A stretch of 64,000 nucleotides of DNA. Origin: CAZCJU01 sp964562175 (lineage in GTDB: Bacteria > Bacillota > Clostridia > Oscillospirales > CAG-272). Below, in pieces: positions 50,127 to 58,696 of this stretch (the first letter of the stretch is position 1; each line of letters begins with the position of its first letter). The stretch lies in NCBI GenBank assembly GCA_964562175.1, contig CAZLRV010000001.1:62001-126000 (forward strand), read 5' to 3'. Made by a program: the position numbers and the translations under genes. Below the pieces are notes generated by a model. That model saw only the letters and a program-made list of their open reading frames with translations, did not search any database and was not told the origin of the DNA.

Positions 50127-51212
50127 TTATACCGAGTATTTGCCTATGATCTCTTTCATCTGAGGAATCTTTTTTATCATATCCTTTGCAAGAGCTACCT
50201 GACATCTCGTTCTCACAAGGTTATGACCGGGATAATCCGTTTTGAAATATTTGTCGCCGTCTATATAGTCCGTCAAAAATCTGACCGCCAGCTCAAGTGC
50301 CATTACAACGGGGCCGAGGTACATCGTATCTATCTCTTTTTTCGTAAGCGAATGAGCGACAGATGTGATAAAGCCCGATGAGAACGACTCGAATTTGTCA
50401 AGGTCAAGTGAGGTAAGTGCCGTATTCGGCTCGTCCTCTCGTGAGCTGTTTGCCGCAAATCGAACGGCATCGCCGAAATCGTAAGCCACAAGTCCGGGCA
50501 TTACCGTGTCAAGGTCTATCACCGCAAGCGATTTTCCCGTTTTCGTGTCGAAAAGCACGTTGTTGCACTTTGTGTCGTTGTGAGTAACACGCAACGGAAG
50601 CTCGCCCGATGCTTGAAGCCTGACAAGACTCTCGCCAAGCTCTCTTGCACTGAGCAAAAACTCTATCTCCTCGCCGACTCCCTTTGCCCTGTCGTATTCG
50701 TCTACCGCAAGGCTCTCGCACAGAGTCGTGTATCGCTTCGCCGTGTTGTGAAAATCGGGAATTATTTCGTAAAGCGTATCGCCACCGAAATCGGACAACT
50801 GCATTTGAAATTTGCCGAACGCCGCTCCCGCACGTCTTAAAATATCGGGATCGTCAAAGACATCATATGTCACCGAATCGGGAATATAGAAATAACTGCG
50901 CCAAAAATTTCCCTCCTCGTCGATGAAATAATTCTTGCCATCGCTCGTTTTCAAGAAATTAAGCACCTCACGCCCGTCCGTATCGTTCAGCTTTGAGGCA
51001 ATGTGCGTTGTCACGCGATCGACATTTGACATTATCTCATCGGGCTTTTTGAATACCGTCGTGTTTATGCTCTGCACGATATACTCGGTATTTGCCCCGT
51101 CATGCTCAAAGGTCACCTTGAAGGTCTTGTTTATGTTGCCCGTTTTGATTATTTCGATATCTATCATTCTGCCGTCGATGTTAAACTTGCGGCAAACGGT
51201 TGTCAGCTCCAT
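50127..51212 (-). CDS. N-acetylhexosamine-1-kinase-like phosphotransferase
   Basis: A 361-residue kinase of the aminoglycoside-phosphotransferase fold. The catalytic loop is VTHNDTKCNNVLFD (His211, Asp213) and the metal-binding loop VIDLDTVMPG (about 231-240). Both closely match NahK-type N-acetylhexosamine 1-kinases, which phosphorylate GlcNAc or GalNAc at C1. In this setting it may salvage amino sugars for UDP-sugar synthesis. AAGGAG precedes the ATG. It lies between the CpsB-like phosphatase and the LCP ligase. Confidence 0.88.
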   Translation of the reverse strand: MELTTVCRKFNIDGRMIDIEIIKTGNINKTFKVTFEHDGANTEYIVQSINTTVFKKPDEIMSNVDRVTTHIASKLNDTDGREVLNFLKTSDGKNYFIDEEGNFWRSYFYIPDSVTYDVFDDPDILRRAGAAFGKFQMQLSDFGGDTLYEIIPDFHNTAKRYTTLCESLAVDEYDRAKGVGEEIEFLLSARELGESLVRLQASGELPLRVTHNDTKCNNVLFDTKTGKSLAVIDLDTVMPGLVAYDFGDAVRFAANSSREDEPNTALTSLDLDKFESFSSGFITSVAHSLTKKEIDTMYLGPVVMALELAVRFLTDYIDGDKYFKTDYPGHNLVRTRCQVALAKDMIKKIPQMKEIIGKYSV

Positions 51213-51221
51213 ATTTTCTCC

Positions 51222-51944
51222 TTACAGCGACAACTCCTCGGCAAGAAGTCGAGTCGTATTTTCAGCCGTCGCCATTATTACGTTGTATTTTTTATTTACC
51301 GTATATCTTGACAGCTTGTCAAAATTCGGTCTGCGCATGGTCATGTTGTGGCTATCCGTGCCGAACACGCATTTGAGCGAGCCGTCAAAGACGGATGCCA
51401 TATATCTGCGTGAAAAATAGTCGTACATCGCTTCGTTGTTTATCTGAAAAACAAAATCATCGAGCGAAAGAAGCTCGTTCAAATGCTCACGCGAAAAAGC
51501 TTTCATTACACGGTCAATGTGTGCGACCATTATATTCAACTGCTGTGAATATACAATTTGCTCTATCTCCTCTATCATCCACGGCGCAAGGTCATACATG
51601 GGAAATTCAAGCAGAATGGTGTTAGAGCCGTTAAGGCAGAGCGGCGACAGATCGTGGTAGGATAGATTTTTATTAAGATGCACCTCCGCACCGAGGTAGA
51701 GTGCGGGCATATTATCCCCGTCGTAGACGGTGAGAAGTCGCTCGTAAGCCTCGTGCCGTCTGTTCAAAAATTCCTCGATAGGCTCTCTGTTTGAAAAATA
51801 ATGCGGCGTGAGAAAACAGCGTTCAACGCCGTGGCTATGCTGCAAGAGCAACATTTCACGGCTCATATCGGGGCTTTTCGCTCCGTCGTCCATTTGAGGA
51901 AGTATGTGGCTGTGAAAATCGGTGAAGCTCTTTGTGACGTTCAT
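51222..51944 (-). CDS. CpsB/YwqE-type PHP-family tyrosine phosphatase
   Basis: A 240-residue metal-dependent PHP phosphatase: TDFHSHILPQMDDGA (metal-binding His pair), LTPHYF, ILLEFPMYDLAPW and a late FGTDSHN. It should dephosphorylate the tyrosine cluster of the CpsD-like kinase at 42976, which belongs to a different operon. It starts one base after the PqqD gene, so they are translationally coupled. Confidence 0.92.
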   Translation of the reverse strand: MNVTKSFTDFHSHILPQMDDGAKSPDMSREMLLLQHSHGVERCFLTPHYFSNREPIEEFLNRRHEAYERLLTVYDGDNMPALYLGAEVHLNKNLSYHDLSPLCLNGSNTILLEFPMYDLAPWMIEEIEQIVYSQQLNIMVAHIDRVMKAFSREHLNELLSLDDFVFQINNEAMYDYFSRRYMASVFDGSLKCVFGTDSHNMTMRRPNFDKLSRYTVNKKYNVIMATAENTTRLLAEELSL

Positions 51945-51945
51945 T

Positions 51946-52212
51946 TTACCGTTCTATCAAATTTGCGGCAAGTGCCTTGCCGACAAACGCTTCCACATCC
52001 GCACGTGCGGTCTGCTCGCTTACATCGTACTCCGAGAGCATTGCGTCGATAAGCTCTTTTTCACTCATTCCGACACCGAGCTTTTCCCATAAAAACTTGC
52101 CCGTTTCGTTGAGCTTTATGATTCCGTTGAATTTTTGCGCCTCCGCTCCGACCGGGACTATCAAATAGCTGTCACCGACACGGCGAAGAATAAATCCGCT
52201 TTTAGTTTTCAT
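51946..52212 (-). CDS. PqqD-like peptide-binding (RRE) protein
   Basis: The 88-residue protein has the PqqD pattern: FILRRVGDSYLIVPVG...IIKLNETGKFLWEKLGVGMSEKELIDAMLSEYDV. It contains a beta-hairpin followed by helices, including the LNETG turn. PqqD proteins and their RRE relatives bind leader peptides of ribosomally made, modified peptides. Related proteins also sit in polysaccharide loci with HprK-like kinases. The gene overlaps the upstream kinase gene by 11 bp. The nearest candidate peptide is the 41-residue product at 53547. Confidence 0.88.
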   Translation of the reverse strand: MKTKSGFILRRVGDSYLIVPVGAEAQKFNGIIKLNETGKFLWEKLGVGMSEKELIDAMLSEYDVSEQTARADVEAFVGKALAANLIER

Positions 52213-52921
52213 TTTTCGATCCTCTTTTATTCATACCCTCGTAGGCGACCTTTACCGCCTCGGGCGATATATTGCAATGAAGCTCATAAAGTGGGTGAGT
52301 GCTTACAAGCTCGTCAAGAAGCGTAAGCATATTGTTTGTGTATTCCGCATCGGAGCAACGGTAAAGCTGGCTCATCAGCGGTGCTACCGCATCGGAAAAT
52401 TTTATTTGTCTTATCTCGTTTTCAAGTCCGCGCTTAAGCAGACAAATGCCCGCAATTTCTGCAGAGGTGTTTCTGTTTATGCGGTTTTTGCCGCTCCAGG
52501 GCGTGCCGTAGACTCTGAATTTGTCCGTCTTGCGTATTATGGGCTTGTCGTCATTTATAATGTATACTCGTTCGGGTGGAAAATATTCGCACCAAAGGCG
52601 TGTATGTGTTGATTTGCCTGTGCCGCTCGGCGCGGCGAAAAGATATGCCGCCCCGTCCAAAACGACAGCGGAGGCGTGCATCAGCATACCGCCGTGCTTG
52701 GTTATCTCGGTGCATATGGAACGGTAAATGTGAAGCGATTCGAGCATATACTCCGGGCAGTTGGGCGAGGAAGCAAGCTCTTTTTCGTAATTTTTGTCGT
52801 TGGGTATGTATATGTCCGCCTCTGCCGTGTCGGAAATTATGTAATCACGGCACAGCTTGAGCAGATACGGAGTGTCGGTATCTATTTGAAAAATAAGGTC
52901 GGCTATCTTTGCCTTTATCAT
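52202..52921 (-). CDS. HprK-like serine kinase
   Basis: A 239-residue protein related to the kinase domain of HPr kinase: MLMHASAVVLDG, the P-loop AAPSGTGKST (Lys103) and the Walker-B-like INDDKPII. It lacks the N-terminal HprK domain. Such stand-alone versions occur with PqqD-like proteins in lasso-peptide clusters, where some phosphorylate the peptide, and in exopolysaccharide loci. Its start overlaps the lipoprotein stop by four bases. The substrate is unknown. Confidence 0.87.
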   Translation of the reverse strand: MIKAKIADLIFQIDTDTPYLLKLCRDYIISDTAEADIYIPNDKNYEKELASSPNCPEYMLESLHIYRSICTEITKHGGMLMHASAVVLDGAAYLFAAPSGTGKSTHTRLWCEYFPPERVYIINDDKPIIRKTDKFRVYGTPWSGKNRINRNTSAEIAGICLLKRGLENEIRQIKFSDAVAPLMSQLYRCSDAEYTNNMLTLLDELVSTHPLYELHCNISPEAVKVAYEGMNKRGSKNEN

Positions 52922-53346
52922 AAGCCGTACCAGCCCGTGGTCCAGCCCTCGCGCTCGTCCGTTTCGACCTCCGTTGTAGCCTCGCCCTCGATACTCGTAT
53001 CTGCGGAAATAGGTGCCGTTATATCGCCTTTTTCGCTTGAAGTATTGCTCGGCTCGGCTGTTTCGGGGTCTTGCGGCGTGGTTTGTTCGCTCGTCGTTTC
53101 ATCCTCAACAGGCTCTTGTGTATCTATTTCTATCGTATCATACGTTTCGTCGCAGCCGAAGAAATCGCCAAAATTTATTTCGTTGTCACCGCTTATCGTT
53201 ACGGGTGCGGTCTGCTCTTGTGTTTGCACCTCCTCTGTTTGAGGTGCATCGGTTTGCGGTGTGGTTTCGTCTTGCTTGCCTCCGCAGGAGCAAACAAGGA
53301 GCATGGCAAGAATTATTGCCGCCGTCATTGTGGCTTTTCGTTTCAT
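52918..53346 (-). CDS. Acidic low-complexity lipoprotein
   Basis: The 142-residue product has a lipoprotein signal peptide (MLLVCSCGG; lipidated Cys near residue 21). The mature part is rich in Thr, Glu, Asp, Gln and Pro and contains INFGDFFGCDETYD. The chain ends in aromatic and glycine residues (WTTGWYGL). No domain is recognised. It is the first gene of the operon encoding the HprK-like kinase, PqqD, phosphatase and LCP ligase. Its Ser/Thr-rich tail could be a phosphorylation target of the kinase, which is speculation. Confidence 0.75.
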   Translation of the reverse strand: MKRKATMTAAIILAMLLVCSCGGKQDETTPQTDAPQTEEVQTQEQTAPVTISGDNEINFGDFFGCDETYDTIEIDTQEPVEDETTSEQTTPQDPETAEPSNTSSEKGDITAPISADTSIEGEATTEVETDEREGWTTGWYGL

Positions 53347-53395
53347 ATTAACCTCTCTGTATCAATACGGTGATTTATTGAACGGTATTTTTTAT

Positions 53396-53424
53396 ATTAT
53401 ATATTGAAAAAAGGAAAATGTCAA
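53396..53424 (-). promoter_or_regulatory. Promoter of the lipoprotein-HprK-PqqD-LCP operon
   Basis: Perfect minus-strand TTGACA (53424-53419) and TATAAT (53401-53396) with a 17-bp spacer. It separates this operon from the peptide gene upstream. Confidence 0.88.
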
Positions 53425-53498
53425 TATTCGGGCGTACAAATTTACAATTTTAATGAAATATGCGATATTTCAACTTTGAATATCGGTATATGTAAAGC

Positions 53499-53523
53499 GG
53501 CGGCAGGTCTGTGACCTGCCGCC
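53499..53523 (-). terminator. Strong hairpin after the small peptide gene
   Basis: GGCGGCAGGTC (53499-53509) and GACCTGCCGCC (53513-53523) pair perfectly around three bases, 24 bp past the peptide stop. Only three T residues follow on the minus strand, so termination may be partial. It could also protect the mRNA end. Confidence 0.65.
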
Positions 53524-53546
53524 ATTGCTCATGCAATTGCTTTTAA

Positions 53547-53672
53547 TTAAAGGTTGCCGAAGTCAAGGAAGTTGTCCTTGTCCTCGTCGAGTATTTCCTC
53601 ACTCGCCATGATAACATCTGCGTTATCGAAAAGCTCAACCTCAAGCTCGGGAGCTATATATGCTTTCATCAT
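53547..53672 (-). CDS. Small acidic peptide, RiPP-precursor-like
   Basis: A 41-codon frame runs from ATG at 53672 to TAA at 53547, with GGGAGG six bases upstream. It begins MMKAYIAPELEVELFD and ends DKDNFLDFGNL; 15 of 41 residues are Asp or Glu. The YIAPEL segment fits the YxxPxL motif that RRE/PqqD-type proteins recognise in lasso-peptide leaders. Peptides of the MKxYxxPxxEV kind are also frequent in Clostridia with unknown role. It starts 12 bp after the stop of the secreted protein at 53685, so it is probably co-transcribed with the cohesin-dockerin operon. Confidence 0.75.
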   Translation of the reverse strand: MMKAYIAPELEVELFDNADVIMASEEILDEDKDNFLDFGNL

Positions 53673-53684
53673 GTCTATCCTCCC

Positions 53685-54605
53685 TTATTTGTTCCAATTT
53701 GCATCGATAGCGGTAGCTATGTCATTGTAAGACAGGGTTATAGCGTCGCTGGTGGTGGTTGTACCATCAGCAAACGTGATAATTGCCTTAGCAGTGAACT
53801 TAACATCCTTCGATGCCTCGGGAATGTTCTTTACACATACAGTGAACTGAGTTCTCTCTGTGTTGTAGAACTTCGTTACGGGAACGGTTACTTTCTCGCC
53901 GCCCTCTTTGTTTATCTCGATCTTGATAGATGAGTAGGTCTCACCGAGATCTGCTATATCAAATCCGAGACGAAGACCTGCGGGATTGGTAGTCTTAACC
54001 TGTCCGCCGAGAGGCTTTGCTGCATTATGAACAACGAACTCGTTGGAGTAAATGCTTATGCCTTTTTCGTCGTTCATCTTAGATATATCATAAGTAAAGC
54101 CTGCCGTAGCTCCCATAGCCGTTACCATTTGGGAATATACGGTCTCTATTTTGAGCTTTGTTCCAAGGGGAACAGTATCAAGGAGCTTTACCTCCAATAT
54201 CAATGAGTACTCGTATTTCTTACCGGCTTCCCATACATCGCCTGTAACGGTAAAGTTGGCTTCATACTCTTTGAACTCTGGACGATATTGACATGTAGAA
54301 ATTTCTTTTTGCTCTACATTTCTGCCGGGTTTTATTGTGCATGTACTGATATCAAAATAAGCCGGATCTATTATAGGAGAAATTGAACCGGATATTTCCG
54401 CATCTTCCGAAACTACATCAGTATCGCTTGTAAACCAGCATACCATTTCAAGTTTAAAAGTTTCTCCGGGAGCTACTGTGGATGGTGCAATAAAGTCAAT
54501 AGCAAGATCACTCGCTCCGGGAAATTCAGTTGTAGCACTTACTGTACAAACAAAAGCAGATAATGCAATTGCAAGAGTTAAAACTAATGTTATTACCCTT
54601 TTCAT
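53685..54605 (-). CDS. Secreted protein of unknown function
   Basis: The 306-residue protein has a signal peptide (1-24, cut after VSA). A beta-rich extracellular region starts FIAPSTVAPGETFKLEMVCWFTSD, which is reminiscent of cohesin-like or Ig-like sheets, and includes YEANFTVTGDVW and LEVKLLDTVPLGTKLKIETVYS. The C-terminal third resembles another sandwich domain (GLRLGFDIADLGETYSS). No dockerin or anchor is seen. It follows the cohesin-dockerin gene by 11 bp, with GAGG as ribosome binding site. A structural or substrate-binding surface protein is likely. Confidence 0.7.
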   Translation of the reverse strand: MKRVITLVLTLAIALSAFVCTVSATTEFPGASDLAIDFIAPSTVAPGETFKLEMVCWFTSDTDVVSEDAEISGSISPIIDPAYFDISTCTIKPGRNVEQKEISTCQYRPEFKEYEANFTVTGDVWEAGKKYEYSLILEVKLLDTVPLGTKLKIETVYSQMVTAMGATAGFTYDISKMNDEKGISIYSNEFVVHNAAKPLGGQVKTTNPAGLRLGFDIADLGETYSSIKIEINKEGGEKVTVPVTKFYNTERTQFTVCVKNIPEASKDVKFTAKAIITFADGTTTTSDAITLSYNDIATAIDANWNK

Positions 54606-54616
54606 TTAAATCCTCG

Positions 54617-57106
54617 TCAAAACGCACCTGTTTGTGCAAATTTCAATATGCTTGTACAATCCACAGCATTTATGTATCCTCGGCTGTCTGCATATGCATT
54701 TGCAGCCAACTTCAAAGCACCATCAATAGTGTAGGATTGTGCAAGATATCGTTTAAGCGTAGTAGCATCCGTTCCGGTTACCTTACCGTTGCTATCCACG
54801 TCACCAACCATATATACGGTCAGTTTTTCAAGCGTTGTCTTGTTTACAACAAGCTCAACGGTGAAATTCGTACCGATATAACGTCCGCTCTCGATTTCAG
54901 CACCCGATGCATTCTTGATTACAAGATAATCAACATCGTTGAACATAGCCTTGAAGTTGGCATATGTTGTAGCGGATGTCGAGCTGGGCAGTACTATATA
55001 GGTTCTCGTGCTGTCAATGGTGACAGTAGCGGAGTTATTAAGCGTGATCTTGGTAGGTGTTGTGGGTGCGGGAGCAGCCTCAACCGTTACGGAGCCATTC
55101 GTAAATACCGGGGCTCTGTCAATAGGAGTGTAGTTCTCATCGAATACGGTAGCACCCGCACCCGTAGAGGGCAATTCCATGATCAGATCGATCTTATCGC
55201 CTGCGGCAGCGGCACTGAGTATCTCAAACTTGAGATATATAACAATACCGGTAGCGGCGGTGTTTCCAACGTGGTAAGTACCGTCTGCTTCGGTAACGAA
55301 GTTAGCGAGAGCCAAGCTAATGGTTCCCGATTCCTGTTCCTCCGCATATGCACCGTACTTATCATCAAGAACGAACGCCGTGCCATCCGTGAATCCCTTG
55401 TAGCTGAGCTTCGTTGTATCATATTTAACAAGCGTATGCACAGCCGCAATGGTCTTTTCAGGCGTATTAAGTGACAGAGCTACAGTTACTGTATCGCCGA
55501 CCTTACCCTTTTCGGAGGATAGGTTCACCGCCACCTCCTCTATAGGCATGGTGTATTCGGCGATACTGAGGTTATCTATGTCCATGCTCGTTGCACGAGT
55601 TCCCATACCAAAGGACTTCGTGTACGAGATGACTGCCTTATCGGTAGATACCACTTTCGTGTTATCCTTGCCGAATATGGTAGCCTTACGATAGTAACGC
55701 TCATTATATGCGCTAACCTCAACGGGAAGAAGACCCGCATCTGAATATGTGATCTTACCCAAATACTCGGTGCCGAGGTAGAAGCTTATCGTTCCCGCAC
55801 CGTCATCGTATATCTTGAGATTAGCCCAATTTGCAACAGATGTTGTTATAGCAACATCGTTGGATATAACACCCAAAGATCCCGTATCGCTTACGGTGTA
55901 AACGAAGATCCTTACGGTGTCAGCTTTGAGAAGATAAATACCGCATCCGCTCTTACCAACATACGACTCTTTAGCATCGTCGTTGATACCGTTATTATCG
56001 TAGAATATACTACCCTTATGAGCATCTGTATCGGTATTGTTTTCTTCACCAAAGTTTACCAGGAATCCTCTGAAGTTGTTTACGGTACCCGAATATCTGA
56101 TATCGGCCGAATAGAGGAACTTCTCTCCGTTAGCGAAACGGAAATCGGAATAGCTGGTAAAAAAGCTTGCTACTGCAAGATAGTTGTTGCCTGAGGTCTC
56201 CTCGGCAAACTTGGCAGATTCGTTAGTCTGTCTTGCAGTCCAAGTAGCTCTCAGGGGGCTTGCGGCATCCGCGGAAGCAGCCTTACCTACCCACGATGTA
56301 TAAGCGTCCTCATCGAACGTTATCATATGGGGGATCGTGTACTTCACGTCGCCGACCTTCAAAGAACCGTCTTCCACTTTCTGTGCGGCAACGTCCTTCT
56401 CGGTCTTTGTTGCCACGGTGCCGTCATTGGTAAGCGTATAAGCCGCATTAAAGGCTGTATCGAACTCGGAGATCTTAGCCTCGGATTCGAAAATACCTGC
56501 CCATGCGAAGCTCAACTTGCCTGCCGTTGTGGTAGGCGTACCGAAACGTATGGAATCAAGTGTTGCGTTCATATCGAACGTACCACCTGCGGCATACTGT
56601 GACAGACCTGCGGGAAGCGGTATGATGACCGTAGTCCACTTACCGGTGCCTCCGGATGCAATATGCTCGTTCTTTCTCCAACCGGAGTTTACCGAGCCTA
56701 CGCCCATTGCGCTGCCGTCTGCGTGTGTACCGTCAACGTAGAGCCAATCGTTACATGTAAGTGAGTCTGCGGTGAGCTTGTACTTATACGCCATGTATTT
56801 GTAAGTGGTGCCGGGCGCCATTGCGGGAAGCTTAACATATACGTATTCATCGAAATTCTCAACATCCGTTTTGTTAATCTTCGTGGTAATATCGTAATGC
56901 GTAGCTTGAGCCGTAACGACTGCGTTAGTCGTTCTGCCACCGGCATAGCCTTGACCTACCTTTACCTGATCTGCGGTAAGACCTGCGAAGATCTTTACGT
57001 TGGGATAAGCGGAAGCGTCCAAGGCTGCCCCTGAGCTTACCATGCACGTTGCCGCCAGAGAAGCGATCATGCACACGGTAAGTATTATGGATAATAATTT
57101 TTTCAT
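54617..57106 (-). CDS. Secreted scaffoldin-like protein with cohesin-type module and C-terminal dockerin
   Basis: The 829-residue protein has a signal peptide (1-28). Two carbohydrate-binding-like regions follow (about 45-215 and 255-515). A cohesin-like module lies at about 525-690, beginning VAVNLSSEKGKVGDTVTVALSL, with AAVHTLVKYDTTKLSYKGF. Next is a linker and Ig-like stretch, and a C-terminal dockerin (about 765-829) whose first loop DVDSNGKVTGTD is intact and whose second (YADSRGYINAVD) is weakened. Carrying both binding modules, it could bridge dockerin proteins such as the LRR protein at 748 to another scaffold. GGAGGG precedes the ATG. Confidence 0.85.
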   Translation of the reverse strand: MKKLLSIILTVCMIASLAATCMVSSGAALDASAYPNVKIFAGLTADQVKVGQGYAGGRTTNAVVTAQATHYDITTKINKTDVENFDEYVYVKLPAMAPGTTYKYMAYKYKLTADSLTCNDWLYVDGTHADGSAMGVGSVNSGWRKNEHIASGGTGKWTTVIIPLPAGLSQYAAGGTFDMNATLDSIRFGTPTTTAGKLSFAWAGIFESEAKISEFDTAFNAAYTLTNDGTVATKTEKDVAAQKVEDGSLKVGDVKYTIPHMITFDEDAYTSWVGKAASADAASPLRATWTARQTNESAKFAEETSGNNYLAVASFFTSYSDFRFANGEKFLYSADIRYSGTVNNFRGFLVNFGEENNTDTDAHKGSIFYDNNGINDDAKESYVGKSGCGIYLLKADTVRIFVYTVSDTGSLGVISNDVAITTSVANWANLKIYDDGAGTISFYLGTEYLGKITYSDAGLLPVEVSAYNERYYRKATIFGKDNTKVVSTDKAVISYTKSFGMGTRATSMDIDNLSIAEYTMPIEEVAVNLSSEKGKVGDTVTVALSLNTPEKTIAAVHTLVKYDTTKLSYKGFTDGTAFVLDDKYGAYAEEQESGTISLALANFVTEADGTYHVGNTAATGIVIYLKFEILSAAAAGDKIDLIMELPSTGAGATVFDENYTPIDRAPVFTNGSVTVEAAPAPTTPTKITLNNSATVTIDSTRTYIVLPSSTSATTYANFKAMFNDVDYLVIKNASGAEIESGRYIGTNFTVELVVNKTTLEKLTVYMVGDVDSNGKVTGTDATTLKRYLAQSYTIDGALKLAANAYADSRGYINAVDCTSILKFAQTGAF

Positions 57107-57160
57107 AATTTAATTCCCTCCTTTCTTTCGTATTTGAAAGACTTATCCAAGTTACGATTT

Positions 57161-57189
57161 ATTATACCAAGCCAAAGAGAATTTGTCAA
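57161..57189 (-). promoter_or_regulatory. Promoter of the cohesin-dockerin operon
   Basis: Perfect minus-strand TTGACA (57189-57184) and TATAAT (57166-57161) with a 17-bp spacer. Confidence 0.9.
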
Positions 57190-57501
57190 GAGGCACGGGT
57201 GTAAAATTTACATTTAATTTTTTGTGCATTTTGCCATATTTTTTATTTTTCAACATTTCGGGGTGTGTCTTTTGAGATTTGCGGTTTGAAACGCTTAACG
57301 GTTAATGCTCTGTGCGTTAATCGTAGATTTTTATATCGGGCATATTGCACATTTTTTGAGTCGAAATATGTGCATAATGACGATTTTTCCGTTTTTAATG
57401 GTAATATTTAATATTACAGTTATTATTTTACATATTTTTCATTATTTTATTTTTGCTTGCGGTCAAATATTCGTCGGGGTGCGAATATTAAAAAATAGAA
57501 A
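57190..57501. other. A+T-rich intergenic stretch without a gene
   Basis: Between the divergent cohesin-dockerin and tmcAL promoters lies about 310 bp of very A+T-rich sequence. I see no credible reading frame, structured RNA or repeat in it. Short T-runs on the plus strand are not preceded by stems. Confidence 0.6.
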
Positions 57502-57530
57502 TTGATTTCTTTATATTTATTCCTTATTAT
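57502..57530 (+). promoter_or_regulatory. Promoter of tmcAL
   Basis: TTGATT (57502-57507) and TATTAT (57525-57530) with a 17-bp spacer. GGAGGGG follows before the ATG at 57553. Confidence 0.7.
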
Positions 57531-57552
57531 ATAAGAGTACGGAGGGGATAAT

Positions 57553-58650
57553 ATGAGAAACGTTTTTATAATATGCGAGTTCGATCCCTTTCATTTGGGA
57601 CATGAATATCTGCTGAAGCAAGCACGGCGGCGATTTGAGGGTTGTCGTATCGTTTGCGTGCTTGGGGGCAATTTTTCCCAGCGCGGCGAGGTCTATCTGT
57701 ACGATAAATACATAAGAGCCTGTTGTGCGGTGAGGTGCGGTGCGGATATCGTGCTTTTGTTGCCGGATATTTACAGCTGTGCCGCAGGTAATGTTTTCGC
57801 ATCGGGTGCCGTTAAAATATGCAACGGTCTTGCGGAGTGTGGCGACATTCTCTTTTTCGGCTCGGAATGCGGTGATATAGAGGCGCTTGAGCTGTGTCGG
57901 CGCAGGCTTTCCGAGCCGGAATTTTCCGCCCTCGGCTCGCCGGATATTTCCTTTGCACGTCACAGAGCAAGCCTTTACGAAGAAAAATACGGCAAAAGCG
58001 ATATTTTAAGCTCACCCAATAATATTTTGGCTCTTGAATATCTTCGTGTACTTAACGAAACGCAAAGCGTGCTTACGCCGTATACCGTAGCCCGCTCCCC
58101 GTCCTTTGCCTCGGCATCCTCGCTTCGCTCCGGCTCACGTGAATTGCTGTTGAATAACATTCCGTCCTCTTGCGTTGAGCTTTGCCGCACCTCCGAGGTG
58201 GCGCGAATGAAGTACGGTGAGCGGTACGTGCTCGGTGCTTTACGCTCACTTAAGCCCGATACGGTAGCGGAATTTTCAGAATGCTCTGCCGGAGTCGGCA
58301 ACAGAATTTTGTCTGCGGCTATGAAAAGCGCGTCGTATGACGAGCTTATTTCGCTTGCCTCGACAAAAAAATATCCGACATCGCGTATGCGGCGCGCCGT
58401 TGTCGCAATGCTTGTCGGCATAACGGACGAGATGCGAAAAAAAGAGCCGCTCTTTACCGTTCTGCTTGCCGCACGGCGCAATGAGCTTTCTTTGCTGAAA
58501 AACGCCCGTATCAATGTTGTATCAAAGCGTGCCGACGCTGTCGGCGAGGCTCACGAGCTTCAGCTCAAATTCGATGCGCTTTATACGCTTTTCACCGAGC
58601 GTGTGCATCCTGCCGCAGAGGCTCTTACACGTTCGCCTTATATTGTATAA
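57553..58650 (+). CDS. tmcAL: tRNA(Met) cytidine acetate ligase TmcAL
   Basis: A 365-residue protein of the TmcAL (YlbM, formerly DUF795) family. It makes N4-acetylcytidine at the wobble position of elongator tRNA-Met using acetate and ATP. The nucleotidyltransferase HIGH-type motif is HLGH at residues 14-17 in CEFDPFHLGHEYLL. GGNFSQRGE and LLPDIYSCAAGNVFASGAVKI follow in family order. The C-terminal end is somewhat shorter than in B. subtilis. GGAGGGG is the ribosome binding site. Confidence 0.92.
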   Translation: MRNVFIICEFDPFHLGHEYLLKQARRRFEGCRIVCVLGGNFSQRGEVYLYDKYIRACCAVRCGADIVLLLPDIYSCAAGNVFASGAVKICNGLAECGDILFFGSECGDIEALELCRRRLSEPEFSALGSPDISFARHRASLYEEKYGKSDILSSPNNILALEYLRVLNETQSVLTPYTVARSPSFASASSLRSGSRELLLNNIPSSCVELCRTSEVARMKYGERYVLGALRSLKPDTVAEFSECSAGVGNRILSAAMKSASYDELISLASTKKYPTSRMRRAVVAMLVGITDEMRKKEPLFTVLLAARRNELSLLKNARINVVSKRADAVGEAHELQLKFDALYTLFTERVHPAAEALTRSPYIV

Positions 58651-58696
58651 TATTTTATATAGATATATTACTTCATCTTTCCTTGAGGTCTTGCTT

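Noticed and set aside
51946..53672. Complete lasso-peptide cluster
   Set aside because: PqqD- and HprK-like genes and a YxxPxL peptide are present, but no Asn-synthetase-like cyclase, transglutaminase-like protease or ABC exporter is in the window.
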